Source: an uncultured Acidaminococcus sp. (lineage in GTDB: Bacteria > Bacillota > Negativicutes > Acidaminococcales > Acidaminococcaceae). From it: 55,663 nt of DNA. The notes under the pieces were generated by a model. It searched no databases. It saw only the letters and a list, made by a program, of their open reading frames with translations, and was not told the DNA's origin. Positions 40,718-47,173 of this stretch are shown piece by piece. Where the stretch lies: positions 1-55,663 of the forward strand of contig CAJMHI010000006.1 of the NCBI GenBank assembly GCA_905213155.1, read 5' to 3'. Each line of letters begins with the position of its first letter. Position 1 is the first letter of the stretch. Position numbers and translations under genes: made by a program.

Positions 40718-41956
40718 TTGGAGGGTAAAAATCGGATCAAGTTTCTCGTGCCGGTGCTGGCCATTGTGATCTCGTTTGCAGTATTTATCAAACCGCTGGC
40801 GAGCACGGTAAAACAGGGACTGGATCTTCAGGGCGGCACCCATGTGGTGCTGCAAGCCAAGGAAACACCGGAATCCAAGGTGGATGACGATGCCATCAAC
40901 CGGTCCATCCAGATCATTGAACGCCGGGTGAACGAATTAGGACTCACCGAACCGCTGATCCAGCGGCAGGGGCGGGACAAGATTATTGTGGAGCTGCCGG
41001 GGGTAAAAGATCCGGAGCAGGCCATCAATATGCTGGGCAAAACCGCCATGCTGGAATTTAAAGACATGGAGGGCAACACGGTGCTAACCGGCAAGGATCT
41101 CAAAGATTCCAAAGCCAGTGCGGACCAAAGCGGGCAGCCCGTGGTGACACTGCAGTTTAACGACGAAGGCGCTAAGAAATTCGCCGACCTCACCGCAAGA
41201 AACGTGGGCAAGCAGATCGCTATCCTGTTAGATGGCAAAGTGCTGACCGCCCCCCGGGTCAGTGAACCCATTACCGGCGGCAATGCCCAGATTACCGGCA
41301 GCAAAGATGCCCAGGATGCGGAGCACCTGGCGATTTTGCTGCGCAGCGGGTCGCTTCCGGTGAAGCTGGAAATTGCAGAAAACAGAACCGTAGGGCCTAC
41401 CCTGGGGCAGGATTCCAAGGATAAGAGCGTCAAAGCTTTTGCCATTGGTCTTGCCGGCGTGTTCCTGTTTATGCTGCTGTATTATAAGCTGTCGGGCCTT
41501 GTGGCCGATATTGTACTGCTGCTCTACACACTGCTCTTACTGCTCGTGATGAAAGGGCTCAATGCCACGCTGACACTGCCCGGTATTGCCGGTATTATTC
41601 TCTCTATTGGGATGGCGGTGGATGCCAACGTACTCATCTTCGAGCGGTTTAAAGAAGAAGTGGCGGCAGGAAAAACGCTGCGGGCGGCCATCAATGCCGG
41701 GTTTTCCCGTGCCTTTGTGACCATTTTGGACTCCAACGTGACCACAATTATGGCCGCTGCGGTGCTGTTTTACCTGGGGACCGGCCCTGTGCGGGGCTTT
41801 GCCGTGACATTGGCACTTGGGGTTTTGATCAGTATGTTTACGGCCGTTACGGTTACAAAATTTATTTTAAGTGCCCTCATTGGCAGCAATTTCACCAAGA
41901 ACCCTGCATTTTTCGGGGCGAAGGCACCTAAAAAAGAAGAGGAGGCGTCCAAATGA
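40718..41956 (+). CDS. secD: Protein translocase subunit SecD
   Basis: Membrane subunit of the proton-driven SecDF complex that pulls exported proteins out on the trans side. 412 residues: N-terminal membrane segment, large extracytoplasmic P1 domain (about 30-215, with LDLQGGTHVVLQ, RRVNELGL and PGVKDPEQA), then five membrane helices with the GMAVDANVLIFERFKEE motif (D and E/R residues of the proton path). The start is TTG at 40718 with AAGGAGGA upstream. Its stop overlaps the secF start. Confidence 0.96.
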   Translation: MEGKNRIKFLVPVLAIVISFAVFIKPLASTVKQGLDLQGGTHVVLQAKETPESKVDDDAINRSIQIIERRVNELGLTEPLIQRQGRDKIIVELPGVKDPEQAINMLGKTAMLEFKDMEGNTVLTGKDLKDSKASADQSGQPVVTLQFNDEGAKKFADLTARNVGKQIAILLDGKVLTAPRVSEPITGGNAQITGSKDAQDAEHLAILLRSGSLPVKLEIAENRTVGPTLGQDSKDKSVKAFAIGLAGVFLFMLLYYKLSGLVADIVLLLYTLLLLLVMKGLNATLTLPGIAGIILSIGMAVDANVLIFERFKEEVAAGKTLRAAINAGFSRAFVTILDSNVTTIMAAAVLFYLGTGPVRGFAVTLALGVLISMFTAVTVTKFILSALIGSNFTKNPAFFGAKAPKKEEEASK

Positions 41957-42885
41957 AGCACTTTTCCATTGTAAAACACGCCAAGATCTTCTTTAGCCTT
42001 ACGGCGATTGTGCTGCTCATAGGGATCGGCAGTATGATCACAAGAGGTTTTAACCTGGGCATCGACTTTACCGGCGGCAGCATGATTGATGTGAAGTTCG
42101 CTAAACCCGTCACCGTAAGCCAGGTGCGGGACGTGCTCACTACTCACGAACTGGGCAATTCTATCATTCAGCTGGGAACCAGCGGGGAGACGGCAGAACA
42201 AAGTGAATCCGTGCTGATTCGTACCGGGCTCATCGACGATAAGACCCGCCAGGCCGTGATGCAGGACATGACATCCAAACTGGGCCAGAACGAAGTGCTG
42301 CGGGTGGAAAACGTAGGGGCTACCGTTGGCAGCGAACTGGTAAAAAGCGCCATTGCTGCAGTGCTGCTTTCCTGGGTGCTGATGATTATCTATATCACCA
42401 TCCGGTTTGAACTGCGCTTTGCCCTGGCGGCCATTGTGGCGCTCATTATCGACGTGATGGTCACCCTGAGTTATTTCTCCGTGCTCCATCTGGAGATTGA
42501 TTCCACCTTTGTGGCGGCGCTCCTTACCGTGGTGGGCTATTCCATCAACGGCACCATCGTCATCTTTGACCGGATCCGGGAAAATCTCCATACCCATCGC
42601 CGCACCGAGAGCATGGGGGATCTGGTGGATAACAGCATCTGGCAGACCATGAACCGGAGCATCTATACCACGCTGACGACGCTTTTTGCCGTGGTGGCCA
42701 TATTCCTCTTTGGCGGGGAGACCATTCACAATTTCTCCTTTGCCATGCTGGTAGGCTTTGGCAGCGGGTTCTATACCTCCACCTTTTTGGCGGGCAGCAT
42801 GTGGCTGTACTTTAGGGAACATCTGGGGCGGCACCATGCGGCGCCTGCCGTGGTGCAAAATCCCAATCGCCGGAAGCGCAAATAA
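41953..42885 (+). CDS. secF: Protein translocase subunit SecF
   Basis: Partner of SecD. 310 residues with six membrane segments: N-terminal GIDFTGGSMIDVKF, a short periplasmic P4 domain (about 50-135), and the YSINGTIVIFDRIREN and LTTLFAVVAIFLFGG segments. ATGA overlap with secD (41953-41956) couples translation. A strong terminator follows. Last gene of the ruvC-secF run; immediately downstream lies an oppositely transcribed island. Confidence 0.96.
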   Translation: MKHFSIVKHAKIFFSLTAIVLLIGIGSMITRGFNLGIDFTGGSMIDVKFAKPVTVSQVRDVLTTHELGNSIIQLGTSGETAEQSESVLIRTGLIDDKTRQAVMQDMTSKLGQNEVLRVENVGATVGSELVKSAIAAVLLSWVLMIIYITIRFELRFALAAIVALIIDVMVTLSYFSVLHLEIDSTFVAALLTVVGYSINGTIVIFDRIRENLHTHRRTESMGDLVDNSIWQTMNRSIYTTLTTLFAVVAIFLFGGETIHNFSFAMLVGFGSGFYTSTFLAGSMWLYFREHLGRHHAAPAVVQNPNRRKRK

Positions 42886-42899
42886 AAACACAATGTGAA

Positions 42900-42950
42900 A
42901 ACAAGGACTGCAAAGAAAGCATAGACGCTCTTTACAGTCCCTGTTTTTTA
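42900..42950 (+). terminator. secF terminator
   Basis: AACA/TGTT, GGACTG/CAGTCC and AAAGA/TCTTT arms stacked with two single mismatches (42900-42916 with 42929-42945), then TTTTTT. Confidence 0.85.
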
Positions 42951-42961
42951 TTTTGGCCTGA

Positions 42962-43108
42962 TTACCCTTTTAGCGCCATGCGCAGCTGGTCAATGCTGAG
43001 CGTCAGGTGCGTAAGTTTATCCTCCATGCGTACCAGCAAGTACCAGGAGATCACCATGGGAAAGCCATACTGGGCTGCCTGGCTGAGCAGCTGGGGGAGC
43101 TGCTCCAT
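42962..43108 (-). CDS. yvrJ: YvrJ family small membrane protein
   Basis: 48 residues, too short for many gene callers: MEQLPQLLSQAAQYGFPMVI then SWYLLVRMEDKLTHLTLSID and QLRMALKG. One hydrophobic segment (about 14-26, FPMVISWYLLV) followed by a charged amphipathic helix, the layout of YvrJ proteins and of BhlA-like phage holins. Function unknown. The ribosome site is weak (GGACGAGGCC before the ATG overlaps the DUF2922 end, one base away). It is the last gene of the DUF1659-DUF2922-YvrJ group; in Bacillus subtilis yvrJ lies next to the sigma factor genes sigO-rsoA, and here too a sigma-like gene is upstream. Confidence 0.75.
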   Translation of the reverse strand: MEQLPQLLSQAAQYGFPMVISWYLLVRMEDKLTHLTLSIDQLRMALKG

Positions 43109-43109
43109 C

Positions 43110-43343
43110 TTAGGCCTCGTCCAGGATGCCCAGGTCTTTGATGGTGCTGATCCGGGCGCTTTTCAAAGCGATCACGGGCTTTTTGTTCTTGGAAAGAACC
43201 GCCTTCCCCGCTACGATCTGATTCATCACAGGCAGGACCTGTTCTTTTCCCAGTTCCGGTTTGGGGTTGGGGACCCGCAGAGAGCGGGTGGCTTTGGCTT
43301 CATCCACAAAGCTCAGGGTTAAATTGCAAGTATCTTTTGCCAT
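43110..43343 (-). CDS. DUF2922 family protein
   Basis: Short protein of unknown function, 77 residues, beta-rich start (CNLTLSFVDEAKATRSLRVP) and a central PVMNQIVAGKAV helix, matching DUF2922 in layout. AGGAGGCAGC precedes the ATG. It follows DUF1659 by 18 bases and precedes yvrJ by 1 base; the trio is often found together in Firmicutes, usually without assigned role. Confidence 0.72.
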   Translation of the reverse strand: MAKDTCNLTLSFVDEAKATRSLRVPNPKPELGKEQVLPVMNQIVAGKAVLSKNKKPVIALKSARISTIKDLGILDEA

Positions 43344-43361
43344 AAGTGCTGCCTCCTTCTA

Positions 43362-43589
43362 TTAGTCTTCTTTGGACAGGCGATGCCGTTCCACGGTGTA
43401 GATCGCACTGGGAGCCTTAGCCATCAAACCGCCCAGGCCATCGCCCATTTGCTGCAGCGCATCCGGAGTGATCGCCGGGTCCAGTTCCTTGTAATCGATG
43501 TTCTTGTACTTAGTGGCGCCTTTGGTGTCCGTGCCGTTTTCTACGGTCAGTTCCAAAGTCACATCTGCGAGAGTTTTCGTTGCTGCCAT
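43362..43589 (-). CDS. DUF1659 family protein
   Basis: Short protein of unknown function, 75 residues, beginning MAATKTLADVTLELTVENGT, then TKYKNIDYKELDP, where DUF1659 proteins also carry an R-x-Y/F-x-N-x-like stretch. Size and N-terminal pattern are similar to the neighbouring DUF2922 protein, which may be a distant relative. AGGAGGAACTACC precedes the ATG. It lies 54 bases downstream of the amidase gene. Confidence 0.7.
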   Translation of the reverse strand: MAATKTLADVTLELTVENGTDTKGATKYKNIDYKELDPAITPDALQQMGDGLGGLMAKAPSAIYTVERHRLSKED

Positions 43590-43643
43590 TGGTAGTTCCT
43601 CCTTTAGTTCATTAAGAGTGCGTTTTGTTGTAAGGTCGCTGCC

Positions 43644-44186
43644 TCAGACCATGAGGTTTTGGTAGAACACTGCCTTGCCCCGCAGCACGTCGCCGCCATT
43701 TTTCCACGTGCCGTCATAGTCTAAGAGCTTCCACAAGTCCCATTTCTCAAACTGGGGCGTTCCTGCCATTTCCGGACCGTACCCGTCCACGTCGGCGGCT
43801 TCCGCGTGGGTCATGACAAACGGGTAGGCAAGCGGGATATTTAAGAGCGGCCCCAGGTACGCCAAAAGCAGGCTCACACTTTCCACCTGCGCCGGGGTGG
43901 GGGGATAGTCCCCCAGCTCCATTCTCCCGTCGGCAAAGAGCTGGGCCCCGTAGGCGCAGCACAGCGCAATCCCCAGCGCTCCCGTGTTCCTGTGCCAGGT
44001 GTGGGAGAGCACCTCCGTCCAGTCCGGCGTGGTGGCGTACACACTGCCGTCGCCCTTAATGCACAGGTGATAGTCAGGAAAGACGTTCCCATAGCTGCCC
44101 GCTGTCCAGTGGAGATAGATGTGGTGCAGTTTGGTGCGGGCTTTGAGAGCGTACGAGAGCATAGCGGCTTTGGTCAGTTGTTCCAT
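43644..44186 (-). CDS. Amidase_2 / PGRP-type N-acetylmuramoyl-L-alanine amidase
   Basis: Cell-wall hydrolase of the phage endolysin type. 180 residues, no signal peptide, so it would need a holin or lysis to reach the wall. Zinc site candidates are H26 in YLHWTAGSYG and H127 in FVMTHAEA, with YGNVFPDYH as in the PGRP fold. No wall-binding domain is attached. GGAGGAACCC precedes the ATG. It lies between the sigma-like gene and DUF1659; adjacency to a YvrJ holin-like protein suggests a lysis cassette, an inference. Confidence 0.85.
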   Translation of the reverse strand: MEQLTKAAMLSYALKARTKLHHIYLHWTAGSYGNVFPDYHLCIKGDGSVYATTPDWTEVLSHTWHRNTGALGIALCCAYGAQLFADGRMELGDYPPTPAQVESVSLLLAYLGPLLNIPLAYPFVMTHAEAADVDGYGPEMAGTPQFEKWDLWKLLDYDGTWKNGGDVLRGKAVFYQNLMV

Positions 44187-44298
44187 GGGTTCCTCCTTAC
44201 AGGTTTCCTTACAGCGGCCTTACACTCTATAAGAGAGAAGTTCGGGGCGGTTTTACGAAAAAAAGTAAAAAAATTTTTGAGACCACAGCCCCCTTTTT

Positions 44299-44829
44299 TC
44301 ATGCCTCAATAGTCTCCCGCAATTTCTTTAGGATTTTGCGGTAGCGGCTGTGAAGGGTGGAAGGAGGCTCCTGGTAGTACTGGCCCAGATCTTTCCAGGA
44401 GGGGGGATGGGGGCGCAGGCGAAGGCGCAGCAGGTGCTTATCTTTTTCGGGCAGGGCACGCACGGCCTGTGTCACCTGCGGCCGGGGATTTTCCCAGGGC
44501 ATCTGGTAGGTGAATTCTTCCGGGAGCATTTTTTCCTCATAGCGCTGGGCGATCATGCGGCAACGGATCTGCTGCTTTTGGTAGCGGCTCAGGCAGTGGA
44601 GGAGTGTCGCTTTGGCGTAGCCGGGAAAGCTGCGAAACTGTCGCCCGTAATAGCGCACCAGCTGCAAAAATTCAATGGTGAGCTCGCTTTTGAGGTCTTC
44701 CCGGTTGCTGGGGTTTTCTTCCTGACTGGCAATCCTCCGGATAAGGGGCTGGTAGCGGGTTAAAAGCGCAAGAAGAGCGGCGTCATCGCCCCCTCGGGCA
44801 CGTTTTAGCAGCATCGTTTCATCGTCCAT
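44299..44829 (-). CDS. Sigma-70-like RNA polymerase factor
   Basis: 176 residues: an N-terminal region-2-like helical segment (MLLKRARGGDDAALLALLTR, YQPLIRRIA) and a C-terminal region-4 HTH (LPEKDKHLLRLRL to YYQEPPSTLHSRYRKILKKL). This is the compact two-domain layout of ECF-type, TcdR/SigO-type or phage late-transcription sigma factors; I cannot tell which. ATG 44829 has AGGAGGGCC 3 bases upstream; an in-frame extension further upstream only reads the helicase-loader gene in the wrong frame. It follows the loader gene by 8 bases. It could activate the amidase and DUF genes downstream. Confidence 0.72.
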   Translation of the reverse strand: MDDETMLLKRARGGDDAALLALLTRYQPLIRRIASQEENPSNREDLKSELTIEFLQLVRYYGRQFRSFPGYAKATLLHCLSRYQKQQIRCRMIAQRYEEKMLPEEFTYQMPWENPRPQVTQAVRALPEKDKHLLRLRLRPHPPSWKDLGQYYQEPPSTLHSRYRKILKKLRETIEA

Positions 44830-44837
44830 AGGCCCTC

Positions 44838-45713
44838 CTAGGCAAAAAGATCTTCCGGCATGGCTTCCTCCATGCCCACTACAACGCACAACCGCTCGAT
44901 CCGGCTGATGAGCCGGCTGGCAGTGGTGGCGTCCGTGGCGCGACTCCAGCGGGATTTGAGGGAAGGCAGCGTCCAGTTGCTGGTAATGAGCGTCCTGAGG
45001 CTTTCCTTGTAGCGGGTATCCAGGAGCCGGAAAAGCTGCTCCAAGCCCCAGTTGGTGGGCTGCTCGGCCCCCAGGTCGTCCAGGATGAGCACGGGACACT
45101 GGGCGACGCTTGCAAATTCTTCTTTCATGGCGCCGTGGATGCTTTGCCGCAATGTTTCCAGGAAATCCCCGCAGCTGGTAAAGCGCACCGGCACGTTTTG
45201 GAGGAGGAGTCCCCGGCCGATCAGGCTTGCGAGGAAGGTTTTTCCCGTGCCGCTGGGGCCATAGAGGTAGAGCCCGCTGGTGCCTTTGGGACTGCGTACC
45301 ATCTCCCAGGCTTTACCCAGCGCCCGCTCATTTTCAGGGGACCCTTTAAAATCCCGGAACCGCTTATCGGAAAAAATTTTGGGCAAGTGGGCTGCCGCAA
45401 ATTGTTTGGCTTCCCGGCATTTTTGCAGCTTCATTTCTTTTTGCGGGCATTCCATGAGCGCCATGGAGTAGTGGCCCATAAATCCCCGTACAATGGGCAC
45501 CATCTCCGGGATTTCCTGGGGACAGTCCTCACCGCTGCAGGATAGGCACAGCTTTTGGGCACGCAGGATCTGCTCGATCCGGTCCTCGTTTTGCTTAGCC
45601 ATTTCCGTTAATAGCGGCACCACCTTTTCCGGTGCATCCACTACGTTTTCCACGTAACACGTGGGGAGGATATCTCCTTTTTTGCTGGTGAGAGGGATTT
45701 TTTCTGTTGTCAT
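44838..45713 (-). CDS. DnaI/DnaC-type replicative helicase loader
   Basis: AAA+ ATPase that loads the replicative helicase at an origin. 291 residues: an N-terminal part with Cys/His pattern CLSCSGEDC then H and C (about 57-92), resembling the zinc-binding N-domain of DnaI; an IstB/DnaC-like AAA+ domain with Walker A GPSGTGKTF and Walker B LILDDLGAE, sensor LITSNW and an Arg finger-containing SRISRIER-like end. ATG 45713 is preferred over ATG 45722, which abuts the AAAGGA site; from 45713 the spacing is 9. It follows the iteron region and precedes the sigma-like gene. Phage and plasmid replication modules use such loaders. Confidence 0.85.
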   Translation of the reverse strand: MTTEKIPLTSKKGDILPTCYVENVVDAPEKVVPLLTEMAKQNEDRIEQILRAQKLCLSCSGEDCPQEIPEMVPIVRGFMGHYSMALMECPQKEMKLQKCREAKQFAAAHLPKIFSDKRFRDFKGSPENERALGKAWEMVRSPKGTSGLYLYGPSGTGKTFLASLIGRGLLLQNVPVRFTSCGDFLETLRQSIHGAMKEEFASVAQCPVLILDDLGAEQPTNWGLEQLFRLLDTRYKESLRTLITSNWTLPSLKSRWSRATDATTASRLISRIERLCVVVGMEEAMPEDLFA

Positions 45714-45815
45714 GTGACTCATTCCTTTCCCTTGGTAGTACTTTTTAATAGTTACGCTGGTGTAAAGGAACCACCTACCAAGGTTTTATATTTTTTATCC
45801 TGACCTTACTTTACT

Positions 45816-45860
45816 TACCCTATACTAACCTACCCTATACTAACCTACCCTATACTAACC
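45816..45860. repeat. Three tandem 15-bp iterons
   Basis: TACCCTATACTAACC three times in perfect tandem (45816-45830, 45831-45845, 45846-45860), flanked by degenerate copies (ACTTTACTTACC before; TTACCTAACC after). Confidence 0.95.
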
Positions 45861-45884
45861 TTACCTAACCTACGCCGCGAAATT

Positions 45885-45968
45885 GACGCAAGTGGGTGCA
45901 CTATTTGCACACTTGGTTGCGGAATCTGCACTTTTGGTTGCGCTATCTGCACAAGTGGTTGCGGAATC
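45885..45968. repeat. Four tandem 21-bp repeats
   Basis: Units at 45885, 45906, 45927 and 45948. The last three share TGCAC at the start, GGTTGCG in the middle and ATC at the end; the first is diverged. The unit is exactly seven codons long. Confidence 0.9.
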
Positions 45969-45972
45969 GGTT

Positions 45973-46320
45973 TTACGGGTTGATAAGCTCATACAGACTG
46001 TCGTCCCCCAGCCGTACCTGCTTGCGTTCTGGCAAGACGCTGGGGATGTAGCGGTCTTTTCGAATCTGGTTGTGCCAGGCCCAGTGACGAACCGCCATCA
46101 CACCGCTAGAAAAAGGCAGCATATAGCCACCCGCTACCAGCGCCTCCACATCCTTTGCCGTGCAGCCAAGGAGCCTTGCCAGGGATTTGGGGTTAGTGAT
46201 AAAGCCGTCATCGTCCGCTTCCATGACGCACTGGAGGTAGAGATATTGGGCAGACAGGGGGAGCTCCAGAAAATCATCCTGCCGGATGAGCTGGATATGG
46301 AGCATACGTCGTTTGGCCAT
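45973..46320 (-). CDS. Replisome organizer N-terminal (phage DnaD-like) protein
   Basis: 115 residues: MAKRRMLHIQLIRQDDFLEL start, then LSAQYLYLQCVMEADDDGFI, NPKSLARLLGC, and FSSGVMAVRHWAWHNQIRKD. This is the winged-helix origin-binding N-terminal half seen in phage replication initiators; the usual C-terminal DnaD/loader-contacting half is missing. AGGAGGCCCTCT precedes the ATG. The stop comes right before repeats that, in a shifted frame, would encode heptads, as if a longer protein had been cut. It is followed by the iteron region and the helicase loader. Intact phage homologues often carry their iterons inside the gene. Confidence 0.8.
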   Translation of the reverse strand: MAKRRMLHIQLIRQDDFLELPLSAQYLYLQCVMEADDDGFITNPKSLARLLGCTAKDVEALVAGGYMLPFSSGVMAVRHWAWHNQIRKDRYIPSVLPERKQVRLGDDSLYELINP

Positions 46321-46378
46321 AGAGGGCCTCCTTTCGTTAGTCGTGCCGGATTTTCCGGCAAATCTATAGGGGCGCCGC

Positions 46379-46609
46379 TTAGTACGGCGTTGTGTGTTCG
46401 ATAATCCCGTTGATGGAGACGTGGAAATACACCATGAATTTTTCCACCGATTCCAACGTGGGGTAGTGGCCCTCGTCCTTTTTGTCGTAGTAGCCGTGAT
46501 AAAACCGCCAGGTGGTCTTGTAGCAGACGCCGGATTCGTCTGCGATTTGTTCCAGTGTTTTGCCGCTAGTGTCCACTTGATAGCAGAAAGGGGCGGTAGA
46601 AAACGCCAT
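46379..46609 (-). CDS. Small HTH regulator (Cro-like)
   Basis: 76 residues with a central helix-turn-helix-like stretch KTLEQIADESGVCYKTTWRF and following YPTLESVEKFMVYFHV, as in XRE/Cro-type repressors. The ATG at 46609 has AAGGAG 9 bases upstream; a longer frame to 46744 runs over the promoter and operators and is rejected. It is the first gene of the minus-strand island, read from the promoter at 46693-46665, which has a palindrome in its spacer and another in the leader, so autoregulation is likely. The family call is moderate; no close relative is recalled. Confidence 0.6.
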   Translation of the reverse strand: MAFSTAPFCYQVDTSGKTLEQIADESGVCYKTTWRFYHGYYDKKDEGHYPTLESVEKFMVYFHVSINGIIEHTTPY

Positions 46610-46630
46610 TTGCAACACTCCTTGTTTCGT

Positions 46631-46640
46631 AATCATGATT
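46631..46640. promoter_or_regulatory. Operator palindrome O2
   Basis: AATCATGATT, perfect 10-bp palindrome in the leader of the HTH gene; identical to the site at 46679-46688, 48 bp away. Confidence 0.6.
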
Positions 46641-46664
46641 AGGTTAAAAATACGAACATGCGAT

Positions 46665-46693
46665 AGTATATATAAAACAATCATGATTGTAAA
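46665..46693 (-). promoter_or_regulatory. Island promoter with operator O1 in its spacer
   Basis: On minus: TTTACA (46693-46688), 17-base spacer, TATACT (46670-46665). The palindrome AATCATGATT (46688-46679) lies directly after and partly over the -35, where a bound repressor would block RNA polymerase. Confidence 0.75.
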
Positions 46694-46728
46694 GGAACTC
46701 CAGTTCCCACGCCAGGAACTCCGGTTCC
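46694..46728. promoter_or_regulatory. Two GAAC-N4-GTTC (LexA-type) boxes
   Basis: GGAACTCCAGTTCC (46694-46707) and GGAACTCCGGTTCC (46715-46728), centres 21 bp apart, directly upstream of the island promoter. They fit the Gram-positive SOS-box core GAAC-N4-GTTC; binding is inferred. Confidence 0.55.
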
Positions 46729-47123
46729 TTGCATGAAATTTCATTCTGTGTATAGCGAACGTATACCCGTTTTATAAACCCCTTCTATCGCCATGCAGGA
46801 ATACACCACACTACAGTGAAAATTGTAGATAGTTTTTATAAAATTTAATACAATTCTACAGATTTTCAACAAAATCCCCGCATCTAAAACCTATTTCCCC
46901 TTGTTTTTACCCTTTTTTGCACTTTAAAGAAGAATAACCATGCGGAAAATACCCGGAAATAAAAACGGAAAACGAAAATAAAAAATACGAACGTAAATAT
47001 ATAAAAATATAATTACGTTCGAGAAAATAAGGGGAAAGAAATTTTAAATTTTTGAGGATAGAGTGGCAGCTGTGCTGGTCGTCTTTCAATTAGCATAAAT
47101 AGCGAGAACTATAAACTGTTGTA
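46729..47123. other. AT-rich non-coding stretch between island and relB
   Basis: About 400 bases with no supportable gene. It holds a weak plus-strand promoter candidate (TTGCAT at 46729-46734, TATAGC at 46751-46756) with nothing intact downstream, and a 34-bp dyad at 46988-47021 (CGAACGTAA / TTACGTTCG with inner TATAT/ATATA and an AAAA loop). It may be the grave of a divergent repressor gene. Confidence 0.4.
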
Positions 47124-47152
47124 TTGCGATCTGATACACAAAAGTATATAAT
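47124..47152 (+). promoter_or_regulatory. relB-type antitoxin promoter
   Basis: TTGCGA (47124-47129), 17-base spacer, TATAAT (47147-47152). A GTAT...ATAC dyad overlaps the -10 (47144-47158), as expected for an autoregulated antitoxin gene. Confidence 0.7.
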
Positions 47153-47173
47153 TAATACGAAGAAGGTGATACT

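Larger units (their letters stand above)
45723..45972. other. Candidate iteron-type replication origin
   Basis: A 250-base interval without a gene, between the replisome-organizer and helicase-loader genes. From left to right: a 9-bp dyad CCTTGGTAG (45730-45738) / CTACCAAGG (45775-45783), an AT-rich stretch TTTTATATTTTTTAT (45784-45798), three perfect tandem 15-bp repeats, and four 21-bp repeats. Initiator + iterons + AT-rich element + loader is the standard architecture of phage and plasmid origins. Activity is inferred. Confidence 0.55.

Noticed and set aside
42886..42961. Attachment-site repeat at the left edge of the island
   Set aside because: I compared it by eye with 46729-47173 and found no matching direct repeat; the stem there is the secF terminator.
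44174..44302. 42-codon frame overlapping the sigma-like stop by ATGA
   Set aside because: The product (MKKGGCGLKNFFTFFRK...) has no family resemblance and runs over the amidase start; the T-rich sequence more likely reflects a weak terminator or promoter.
45816..45968. Short CRISPR array
   Set aside because: Units are directly adjacent with no unique spacers; they are tandem iterons.
45883..46404. Plus-strand 173-codon frame across the repeats and initiator gene
   Set aside because: It reads the repeats as Ala/Val/Leu heptads and then the initiator gene backwards; no ribosome site.
46907..47089. 60-codon minus-strand frame in the AT-rich gap
   Set aside because: Low-complexity Phe/Tyr/Ser translation and no ribosome site; it covers the 34-bp dyad.
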